Of a stretch of 64,000 nucleotides of DNA, positions 12,376 through 22,657 are shown one piece after another (position 1 is the stretch's first letter; each line of letters opens with the position of its first letter). Where the stretch lies: NCBI GenBank assembly GCA_002189035.1, contig NEEC01000008.1, positions 1,178,001-1,242,000 on the forward strand, written 5' to 3'. The notes under the pieces are model-generated. The model was not told where the DNA came from. It searched no databases and saw only the letters and a program-made list of their open reading frames with translations. Both the position numbers and the translations under genes were made by a program. This DNA is from Utricularia gibba (lineage: Eukaryota; Streptophyta; Magnoliopsida; Lamiales; Lentibulariaceae).

Positions 12376-15047
12376 ATGCATCTTTCATCGTGGAATCCCT
12401 TGTCTCATTGTGCCTTTTTGGTGTTGGATAAAAGAAGCCGCAGGAAAGATGAGGACAACTTTTCAGTGGATGAAATCAACCCCAACCCAGCGGTTTCCAA
12501 GAAACTGCACGAGCACAAGCTCAGGGAGGCCCTTGAAGATGGCTCCCTGGCCATTCAAGACGAGGCCTTGGCTATTCAAGATGAGGGCTTTTGCAGATCA
12601 CGGTCCCTGGTTCGACTTACTGGTCGTAGAGATTTTCTCAAAGCCACAGCACTTGCAGCAGAGCGAACATTCGAGTCAGAGGACTCTATTCCGCAGCTTG
12701 ATGAGGCGTTCTCCAGGTTCATGATGATGTACCCAGATTACCAGTCATCGAAGACAATTGATCAGCTGCGATCAAGTGAGTACTCCCACCTCTCTGGAGA
12801 TGCTTCCAAGGCGTGCCTTGATTACTGTGGTTTTGGGCTGTTTTCATTGCTGCAGACGATCAATTACTCAGAATCTTCTACCTTCAGCTTGTCTGAGATC
12901 AGTGCCAATCTGAGCAATCATGCTCTGTATGGCGGAGCTGGGAGTGGGACAGCAGAACATGATATCAAGACTAGAATAATGGATTATATGAACATCCCTG
13001 AGAACGAATACGGCCTCGTTTTCACCGTTAGCCGTGGCTCTGCTTTCAAATTGCTGGCTGAATCATACCCATTTCAGATGAACCGCAGATTGTTGACGAT
13101 GTTTGATCATGAGAGTCAGTCTGTGAGTTGGATGGCACAGTGTGCGAGAGAGAAAGGTGCCAAGGTTGAAGCTGCCTGGTTCAAATGGCCTACTCTTAAG
13201 CTCTGTTCAGCTGCCTTGAGGAAGCAAATCTCATCCAAGAAAAAGAGGAAGAAGGATTCAGCTTCTGGGCTTCTGGTGTTCCCAGTTCAATCAAGAGTCA
13301 CCGGTGCGAGGTACTCATATCAGTGGATGGCTCTAGCGCAGCAAAACAATTGGCATGTGTTGCTTGATGCCGGGGCACTAGGCCCCAAGGACATGGATTC
13401 TCTCGGGTTGTCACTGTTTAGACCAGACTTCATCATAACCTCGTTTTACAAGGTGTTCGGTTACGATCCATCGGGTTTGGCTGCCTGCTGATCAAGAAGT
13501 CAGTTATGCCAAGCATTCAGAATCAATGCGGTCAAACTGGATCTGGAATGGTGAAGATTTTACCTGTGTTTCCCATGTACTTTAGCGACTCAGACCATTT
13601 TCTGGGATTCACTGATGATGGACAAGCCAGTGGAGGTGCAAATGGTGATGTTGATGACTCTGAAACTCAGCACCCCTCCGAACTTCCAGCATTTTCAGGT
13701 GCTTTCACTTCTGCTCAAGTGATGGATGTTCTGGAGGTCGAGGGTGAGATGGAGCCTGACAATGCATCAGACAGGGATGGTGCAAGTACCATGTTTGGAG
13801 ATACAGAGAGCATATCGGTTGCCGGGGAAGCATCACGAAGCCCGGTTTTTAGTGAAGATGGATCATCAGATAACTCACTGTATATTGATGTAGGCCAAAG
13901 CCCTCTGGGACTAGATGCTGGAAACCATTCTAACAGAGGAAACATGTCTTCTTCCACGCCACCAGCCTGGTTTCCTCAGAGGAGGAACAAAAAGCTGACT
14001 TCAAGGTTGTTAAACAGCCCTGTTTTTGACAAGGAACTGACAAAAAACGGTGGTCAAGTGTTGTCATTTGATGCAGCTGTTAGATCTGTCTCCCAAGAAG
14101 CTGATCATCTTTTTCAGGAAATCCCTGAGGAAGAACGGTGCTCTCCTTCCACGAAACGTGGGGCAATCGATGATGAAGGCCTTCACAACATCAAAGAAGA
14201 GCTCAAAATCGATAAATCATATAGCTTTGGGAAAGACAATGCAATAACAAGAGAGACAGAAGGAGAATTCAGGCTAATTGATAGGAGGGACCGAAGAAGT
14301 GGCCTGTTAGCTAGCAGCAGACTTTTTGGAGCTGAAGAGACAGAGCCAAGCAGCAGAATAGGGAGAGTGTCCCTCACCACAGGGGATCATGTTGTCGAAC
14401 CAGGAGAGTCATGTACCCGTGAGGATGATGACTATGGAGAGTATGGTGGAGACTCACATGACTCGGACAGGAATGAACCTGAGATAGTCTGTCGGCATCT
14501 TGATCACATAAGCATGCTTGGTCTCAACAAAACCACTTCACGGTTACGGTTCCTGATCAATTGGCTTGTTACCTCAATGCTGCAGTTGCGGCTTTCCAGT
14601 TCAAACGGAGGCGAGAGTGTGCCACTCATAGAAATCTATGGCCCAAAGATCAAGTACGAAAGAGGTGCAGCTGTTGCATTCAACCTGAAGGACAGCAGTG
14701 GAGGCCTGATCAAGCCAGAAGTCGTTCAGAAACTTGGTGAAGAGCATGGTGTTTCTCTTGGGGTTGGAATACTCAGTCACATACGGATCTTAAACACCAC
14801 AAGCAGCAAGCAGCAACACAGATCATCGTCCACTTGTGACGATCTCATCACCAGGAAGGCAGTTAAAAATGGATGGCAGAATGGTAAGAGTGGGTTCATT
14901 AGAATAGAAGTGGTAACAGCATCACTTGGTTTCCTAACCAACTTTGATGATGTGTACAAGCTGTGGGCATTTCTTGCAAAATTTCTAGACCCTTTGTTTT
15001 GGAAAAGGGAACCAGAGGCGCAAGACAGAGACCTGGTGTCCGGTTGA
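12376..15047 (+). CDS. MOCOS-like PLP-dependent transferase family protein, with one apparent frameshift
   Basis: This resembles a plant-specific group of aminotransferase class V / molybdenum-cofactor-sulfurase-like proteins (Arabidopsis At2g23520, At4g37100 and At5g66950 type); the biochemical role is not established. It is a single coding exon read in two frames. 12376-13491 covers the N-terminal PLP fold, including [28 protein letters not shown] and the presumed PLP-lysine motif [11 protein letters not shown]. The frame ending at 15047 continues with CLLIKKSVM and the acidic middle to the conserved C-terminus. A single missing base in the GGG at 13473-13475 separates them; with one more G the gene encodes about 890 aa, the normal family length. 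An imperfect tandem repeat encodes [14 protein letters not shown]. There is no MOSC domain. The break may be an assembly error rather than real loss. Confidence 0.88.
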
Positions 15048-15291
15048 GGATAGCAATCCGCTTCAGGCATTTATTTCTGTTTGCTCCCTTCAACAGGCAG
15101 AACATAGAAACTGAAACGGAAGAGCTTGTTTTGTAACATATCTCCATTCTTCTTTATTGGTAGCTTCATCATTCTTCATTTTTTTTTTCAGTAGATTTGA
15201 TACCATCACCACCAGAGTTCTCAAAATTAGTCTCAGGCCAATTGTACCAATAGAAATTTTACTACTGAAAGTTACAAGTTTAAACCAGGGT

Positions 15292-16307
15292 CTATTTGAG
15301 CTTTTTCAAAATGGCAGAGGATCTTGGCACCATCATTTTACGTTTCTTCAAGAAGTCCACTGCGTTCTGTGCACATTGGGCAGCGGCTTTGTCCTTCAGA
15401 TACAAGGGTTTGATCCTGTGCACAAGGAATAAGGAAGAGGAGAATGCATCTAGTAAGATATTGTCCCACGGGCTTCCAAATCATGCCTCCTATAAAAAAT
15501 GAGAGACTAACCCCAAGTTTTGGAGTCCCATCTTTTTTACTGTGGGTTTCTTCTCGACCTTGTCGTCTTCAGATTCGGACGTGAAAACCGTTCTGAGGAT
15601 GGAAAAACACACGCCAAGTTAAGGGGCTTTATATCGTACTCACAACATCCAAATGGAAAACTGTAAGCATGAAACAGCATGGGGGAGGAAACATTAGAAT
15701 GCATACTTCTTCTCTTGAGCTGCAAGAAGATCTACAATTTCCTTTGACAGCATTCCTTTGTTTACGATAGCCGCTTCATCCGTGTCAGTTTCCGATTCTT
15801 CTTTGGCAGCTTCCTTTTTTGGAGGTGCCTTTGGGGTCAAATTCTGCAGCCGCTTTCTGCGACGTTCTTTTCTCTCATGGATCACCCTAAGAAACAATGT
15901 TGTTCAGCATACGTTAGCTATCAAAAGAAGCAACAAAATGCTTCAAATCGAACTTGAAAATTGATCCTGCGTCAACAAAATATTTCTACATAACTCATGG
16001 CACCTCTCGACCAATGGAGAACCAATGTAACAGGCGACCGCGAATTTACACGTTTTATTTCTTTCGAAGGACAAGACACAGTTCAAGCAGAGGTGAGAGT
16101 TGGAATTCAACCTGTCCTTACTTTTCTTTATCACTCTCTTTATCTCTTCATACTGCTGCGCTCCCTGAAGATGAAACTCAGAAATAATAAAAACTGAAGT
16201 TCCAACATACAACCAAACAAGCTCTAGATGCTGCATTCGGAGCAAACCTGTTGAGAGGTGAACTCTTCCGGCGCATCGGAGTCAATATCCCCGTTTTCGT
16301 CCGACAT
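15292..16307 (-). CDS. Small basic conserved plant protein of unknown function
   Basis: Five minus-strand exons join in frame: 16307-16248, 16164-16112, 15886-15707, 15592-15512 and 15415-15292 (498 nt, 165 aa). The N-terminus is acidic (MSDENGDIDSDAPEEFTSQQ). A strongly basic helix follows (RVIHERKERRRKR), then a Lys/Glu/Ser-rich middle, and a C-terminal block NAVDFLKKRKMMVPRSSAIL. I recall plant homologues with the same order (an EEFT start, a KERRR helix and an FLKKRK end), but I cannot name a function. The composition suggests a nuclear or nucleolar protein. It is convergent with the MOCOS-like gene, with 244 bp between the stops. Confidence 0.72.
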
Positions 16308-17437
16308 CGCAGCTCTGAAACCGTCTCCGTGGATCGAGAATTAGGGCTCCTGCAACTTGAGAAGGATAGAATAACAATGCAATTTCTTCCAAGTTATTGG
16401 GCCCAGCCCAACTATAATAGAAATCTATACGTGGGCTCCATTCAAGGAGTTGGGCCACGTACAGATCTGCTAAAATCCCAAAAGCTATATTTTAAAATTG
16501 GATTTCAAAATCAAATTAAGTTTTTATCTATTCATATTTAAGTATACATTAGTTTTAATTTTTTATTTATATATTAGTATGTATAAAAAATAATTCTAAT
16601 TCAATAGTTTATTTCAATATAAAAAATAATGCAAATATGTTACTTTCAATAAGATAGAAAAATTAAAATAAATAAATTGCAAACCACAAAAAAAATAAAT
16701 AATTAAAGCATATATTTTATTTATTTTCATCAAATAAAATTTGAATATTAAAAATATTTATTAGTTTTCATCATCATGATAAATCAATTGATTAATTAAT
16801 ATTTATCGACTATCCATTTTTAAATACAAAAAATTTCATAAATACAATTGATTTGAATGCATCCTTTGAGGATAATATATTGTCATTCTTCAAGATCTAA
16901 CTTTCATCACATGACCGATCTTTAATGTAATAACCTTCAAAATGTATATTATATACAACGATAAATATTATAATTTATATGATATTAGAATATTTCTATT
17001 GTACTCGTTATAAAAAACAATATATTATGTACAACGATAAATATCATAATTTATATGATATTGAAATATTTCTATCATACTCGTTATAAAAACGTTCTTT
17101 GAAATCTAACATGTCACCATACTTTGAGACCCAATCATTTTGACGATCAAGTTTTCATAAACCAATATGACCTACTCGAAACAAGGTCTTTATTAGAACC
17201 GGATGGATGTTGGACAACAAGACTGGGCATGAAATAAAAGATCTTTTTTTTTTCAAGGGTCGATTTTAAATTTATATATTTAAGATGATTTATTTGACGA
17301 GGACGAATGAAGCACACGCCTTGCCTTATTCCCCTTCTTCCTACTCGACACGAACATGACAGTTACATCGCCGGAATGCAACCGCGACCCGATCATCAGA
17401 GAGATGGGCCAGTGGAATCATCGGCGCAATGGAGTTT
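16308..17437. other. AT-rich intergenic region
   Basis: 16308-16470 is probably the promoter of the small basic protein gene, which is transcribed leftwards. It contains several TGGGCC/GGGCCCA motifs. 16480-17280 is AT-rich and holds a 76-bp tandem repeat (16945-17096). 17290-17437 is the 3' UTR side of the kinase gene. Confidence 0.4.
16945..17096. repeat. Two-copy tandem repeat, 76-bp unit
   Basis: Two adjacent AT-rich copies (16945-17020 and 17021-17096) share blocks such as ACAACGATAAATAT and ACTCGTTATAAAAA, with few mismatches. This is a simple tandem duplication in intergenic DNA with no coding content. Confidence 0.8.
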
Positions 17438-20410
17438 TCAGTGAGGTTTAGTACGGGGTCTGCCGGAAACGCCGTGCAACAGCTTCACGTATCCGAGGAA
17501 GCTAAGCTTCCCATCACTGTGTCTTATCCAGTCATGAAGAACAGCATGAACTGGCGCGGCGGGGTTAAGCCCAAGTTCCTGAGTAGAAACAGATTCCATG
17601 ATTGACGATGAATTGCTCACTTTGTGGGGTGAATGGGAAGATGATGGATAGGGTTCTTACAGAAGCTAATTCGTCGATCATGATGGTTCGATTCCCTTCC
17701 CTTTCGAAGAATTCGTATCCGCAACGAGCATGCTGCTCCCATCTGTCAAGAGCTTCGAGCTGATAGATGCCCAGTGCTGCAGCACAGAACTCTTCGAAAT
17801 CCATCCTTCTGTACTGGAGCGCATTCAGCTGTTGGGAAGAAAACCATGTTTGTGAAAAGGGGATAGGTAGTGAACTGGGATGCCAAAAGATCAAAGCAGA
17901 CCGAGGACAGGAAATCAAAGATCTGAGATTCGATCATCGAATCTGTTGCATTCTTCTTCAGTGCCTGCAAATGTGAAGCACAAGGGATTTAGATGCGGGG
18001 CAAGCAGAACATGCATTATCCAAGCATAAGATGTAGAAGAAAACCGTCTTGATAGTTTCCAGGCTTATAGAGCCGTTTGTGTTTGGCCCCAGCAGAGAAA
18101 ACTGCAGCCTGAGGTAGAAGAGTTCATCCTCAGTCAATGTTTTCGACAATGCCTGCATGAACAATCATGAATCCTCAGTAACCACAAAGAGCTCTTCAAT
18201 GATGAAGATGGAAGAAAAATGAGAAGCAAGGCACCCGTAAAGCCGCCTTGCGCAGCGGTGACGAATGCATATAAGCTTTCATGAGCTTGAACACCAAGAT
18301 ATCTAATGGAACTTCAATACTGTTTGTGTCTCTGATCCATGGATGACCTGAATGAAGAAAATAGCATAGAAGCTTAACATCAAGAATATGGTTTTTTCCA
18401 CTGTTTAGACTGGATATGATGCTCACACAAGGCTTGAGCTGCAGTCATTCTTTTTCTTGGATCCTTGTTCAGCATCCGCTTGACAAAATCTCTTGACTCA
18501 GGAGACAATGTTGGCCAAGGTGGTTCCTCATATGTAGGGTCAGCTTTCACAACAGCTCGAAAGATTCCAGATTCAGTTCGAGCCCAAAACGGACGGCTTC
18601 CACAGAGTAGAATGTATGCTATAACTCCAACACTCCAAACATCAGCCTCAGTGTTGTAGGCTCTATGCAACACTTCAGGTGCTACATAATAAGCACTTCC
18701 AACAATATCATTAAGCCTCTCATCTGGAAAAGATTGAGGATTCTTGGTTTAGCATGGAAGCTGAGATACAAATTTAATTTTGAATTGAACTGTGTACCCG
18801 ACCTGCTCTTACAAAATCTGATAGCCCAAAATCTATCGCCTTCAATGTTGAGCTTTCCTCTTTGGACGCAAACAAGAAGTTCTGGTACCGAACAAAAAAA
18901 AAAGCTCAGGCCATGTTATGGTAGAGAAACCAAAGAAATGAATCTCCAACCTCGGGTTTAAGATCACGGTGTACCACTCCTTGAAGATGGCAGAATGCAA
19001 CAGCATGTAGTATTTGTATCATCACAGTTTTAGCATCATTTTCTGCGTATTTTCCACCCCTGTAACCAAAAGAGAATTTACTTGATTTGGATGCGACCGC
19101 ATTGGTTCCCTTGTTTTATTCATGAGCATTTCATATGATAATAACCTGGAAAGGATCCTACTCAGGAGCTCGCCGCCTTCACATAACCTGAGGTGTTAAA
19201 ATGCAATTAGTGAATCAGCAAAAGCATGCCATTACAACTATATAAAGGGTTTTTGCCAACTAATTAGTGTTGATGGCTAAGATCTATGCACAAAAAAGCT
19301 GTCTTTTGAAAGCCAAGTTTGTGAAACTTTTTCTACTTGCGTTCCTGTGGAATACGCATAAAATGCATATAGTGCAGTGCAAACGGTAGGTACACAATGT
19401 ATAGAACTTACTCCATCACTATGTAAACATTGTCACTATCTTCAAATGAAGAGTAAAACTGTACTAAATTGGTGTGCCCCGACAATGCTTTCAGGATCTT
19501 CACCTCCTTCCTCACATCCTCAATGGCGATCGCAGTGGTCATCTGTAGAGTCATTAACAATCAAAACCAAGAAACATATAACATAGAAACGTGAATTAAA
19601 ATGGGCAAAAAAACAAAGAAATTTGCAAAAAGCTGCTGGTCTGAGCACAGCCTCCTAATTGGATCACAAGCGCCAATTCCAAGTACAATAAGACAAGGGC
19701 GTTTGTCTGCATCAGCTTTCGCATCCACAGTTTAAAACAATATGCAGCGAAAAGTCCAAATGCATCAGGACAATCAGGAACATGATAAGCAGAAACTGCT
19801 TCTTTCGGCGTAGCTCAAGCCAAAAATAGCTAATTTTGATGCCACAAGAGGCTAAATAAACAGTCAACTCTGAATAAAGAACCTGAGAAGAAATCCCCCA
19901 CCTTTGCTTTGGGAATAACCTTAACAGCAACAGGTTTCCCTTTGAGTTCCCCTTTCCTGAACTTCGCACGACAAGTATACCCAAAATGTCCCCTCCCCAC
20001 CTCCTCCCCCATCTCAAACTTGCTGTAAAAGTTCCTGGAAAACCCAAAACTCTTATCCAATCCATTCCCTTCAATCTGACTCTTGTTCTCCGGAATCGAG
20101 GGTTCACTATGCTTTCCCGACCCGTGACGCCGGAGAAGAGCCTTGATGTGCTTCGCCGGAGACGGCGGAGGAAAGGGGCGTTTAAATAGATTGCTGGGTG
20201 TCCCATTCGGCGCCGGCGACTTCTTAGAGAACAAATAATGGGCTGGGCTGGGACTGTAAAACGGCAGAAAGGGAGTTTTTTTGTAGGACTCATGATTGGG
20301 CTGCTCCCCCTTCCCTTCCCCTGGCCGGAAGTAACTTCCGGTTTGACTTCTTCCGGCGAACCAAACGTGGGCTCCGAAGCCTCCTTGGGTTTCGAAACAC
20401 AAACCCCCAT
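17438..20410 (-). CDS. CDPK-related protein kinase (CRK), with one apparent frameshift in exon 1
   Basis: This is a Ser/Thr kinase of the CRK branch of the CDPK family, expected at membranes. Eleven exons: 20410-19902, 19542-19412, 19187-19146, 19059-18951, 18881-18803, 18723-18427, 18347-18235, 18152-18045, 17964-17902, 17828-17661 and 17578-17438. MGVCVSKP at the N-terminus fits N-myristoylation plus palmitoylation. [17 protein letters not shown] is a CRK hallmark. Kinase motifs include GRGHFGYTC (glycine loop), [26 protein letters not shown] and VAPEVL. The C-terminus has degenerate EF-hands ([12 protein letters not shown]), as usual in CRKs. A run of seven T (seven A on the coding strand) at 20276-20282 breaks the frame. 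One more base gives exons summing to 1761 nt (586 aa), the normal size. Confidence 0.92.
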
Positions 20411-21283
20411 GAAGCTTCAGAAACACCAAATCACTCAACTTCTTTTCTTTTCTCTCCAATGGCGAAAAAAACCAGCCTTTACAAAGATTCGAATACCCAA
20501 CTTTATGCTTCCACAACTTTTGTTGGTAGTCAAGTGCCCACACAGAACCTGGGAGAGACTACACCAAACCTTAGCTCCTACTGCTTTTTCCAACTTTTCA
20601 TTATTATTACTATTTTTCTATTTTTTATTCCATATTTGGTGAAGTGTCAGCTGCATATTATCCTAAAATTTTATCTTAAGTTGATATATCAATATGTATT
20701 ATAAAAATTAGTTTTGTTAATAAATTAAAAATTTGTATATAAACGTATAAATTTAAAATAGAAATTGTACAAAAAAAACAAAACAATTTAAGTTTCGAAC
20801 ATTATAAAGAATTTAAACATCAAGTTTCAAAATTGTAAAAAAAAACAATTTAAATTATCAAAACTATATAACAAATATCCAAATAGTTTATCAAAATTTT
20901 TAAAAAGTGAATTGATTTACGAGGATGTAAACCACCTTTAGTTTAACACCTAATAAAATTTAGTATTAAAGTTTTTTTTCATTCACATATTAAGTTGGGT
21001 GAGTCAAAATCATTTGTTAGGATTATATTGTGTCTCATTATTTTTAAAATTCGATGAGAGTAAAAACATCAAATGAGGAGAAATGAAAATTATGAATACT
21101 GTTTACAATGATGCATCGTTACAATGACGTTAAGATCAAAATCAATTAACTTTCATAATATGATGAGTTAGATATATAATTTCATAAATTTGGGATCAAA
21201 CTATTTATAAAAAAATAAGTTAAAGAACTTATAATATAATTTTGAAATTTGATAATTCAACTTTTTATATTCATTGTAACTTA

Positions 21284-21969
21284 AGGCTCGTTCGGTGGGA
21301 GGTGTGAGATGATATTATTTTAAATAACATATCTAAATCACACGTTTAGTATATAGTGTTATATAACATCATAGATTGTATATTTCAATAAATTTCTTAT
21401 TTAACATATTATATATAGTTAACACAAACTCATGTGGGTACATGGGTTTGTTAATCCAATGATAATAAAAAAAATTCCTCCAATAATCATTTTTGTTTCC
21501 TCTTTTTTTTTTTCAATTAATTACTATAACTTCTTTTGTTGGTCTCATAATTTTTATATGTATATAAGAAATACGTAATTTGATGGTACAAAATGGAGGT
21601 AGTGAAAATAGATTATTCCTATGGAATATTATTAGATCAAGACATGAAATTATTAGACATATGGTCATTCTTCAAAAAGAAATCATTATTTCAAACTATG
21701 AAGGAAATTATTGTTGTTGGATAGAAATCTAAAAATGGGTTCAAATCAGGTTAGTTGCAAGCAAATTATAGTAAAGTTATACATAAATTAAACATGGGTA
21801 TTTTAGTAAAATTGTATATAAATCAAATTATAAACCTTCATACCAAACACATAATAAATTATACTTTCTACAAAAGATACTCATGTTTTTTAAATCCCCC
21901 ATTTTACTATAAAATAATCCCATTTGAATTTAACAATGTGTAAGTTAAAACATGGTACCAAACGAGACT
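21284..21969. mobile_element. Tourist/PIF-Harbinger-like MITE
   Basis: The 686-bp AT-rich element is bounded by imperfect terminal inverted repeats. The left end is AGGCTCGTTCGGT (21284-21296) and the right end is ACCAAACGAGACT (21957-21969), whose reverse complement AGTCTCGTTTGGT differs at two positions. Both ends are flanked by TTA (21281-21283 and 21970-21972), the usual PIF/Harbinger target duplication. There is no coding capacity, so it is non-autonomous. Family membership is inferred from the ends only. Confidence 0.68.
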
Positions 21970-22178
21970 TTAGAGTGTTGTGGATAAACTCCATCCAAAT
22001 TTAAAATTATTTCTTATTTTTAATAAGAAAAATAATTTAAATAATTTAACATAAATTTCAGGGTGCGAATGATCTCTCGTGTACTTACTTGTACTTAAGA
22101 TTACAAAAAGATATTATAAAATGGTAAAATATGTTTTTACACCGTGGCGGCAGGTGAACAGTATAGATGTCGGAATAC

Positions 22179-22220
22179 AAGAGTGGTCGCAATAAAAAAA
22201 AAAAAAAGAGTGGTCGCAAT
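22179..22220. repeat. Short poly(A) tract flanked by a 15-bp direct repeat
   Basis: AAGAGTGGTCGCAAT occurs at 22179-22193 and again at 22206-22220, separated by 12 A residues. This looks like a target duplication around a minimal poly(A) insertion. A slippage duplication is also possible. Confidence 0.7.
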
Positions 22221-22657
22221 TAGTTTTTTTCATTTATTATTATTTGGTCTTTATTTTTTGTCTAGACGTTAGATGCACTTTTAAATTAGAAACAAACAGA
22301 CAATTTTCCTTTTTTAACGAAGAAATCGATAAATTATTTTTATTTATTACATGTTGAAGAATTGCTTCTAGAACTTCCCTCAAAAGTCCAAAATAGAAAT
22401 CGACTCTATAAATAAATAAATGACGAGTGCATGACGTCACAGCTCACAGAGATGTAGTGGACCCATTGGGGGCATTTATCTGAAAATGGGCTTCGGATAG
22501 ATTTTTTTCTCCAAGCTGTAATGGGCCTCTTTTACGGGCCCTTTTGGGTTTGCGTGCGTCCGTACGTCTTTAATTAAACTCTTAATAAAAGAAATTATAA
22601 GTATCTCTGGATAAGCTTTTTTTCGTAAGGGTTTGTAACGGCCGGTGGGTATCGGCG

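Larger units (their letters stand above)
20411..22657. other. AT-rich intergenic region between divergent CRK and PWWP genes
   Basis: The divergent promoter interval spans about 2.2 kb. 20411-20600 is the CRK leader side. 20640-22440 is AT-rich and carries a MITE (21284-21969) and a small poly(A) insertion flanked by direct repeats (22179-22220). 22440-22657 holds the promoter and leader of the PWWP gene, including GGGCCC/GGGCC motifs. Confidence 0.45.
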
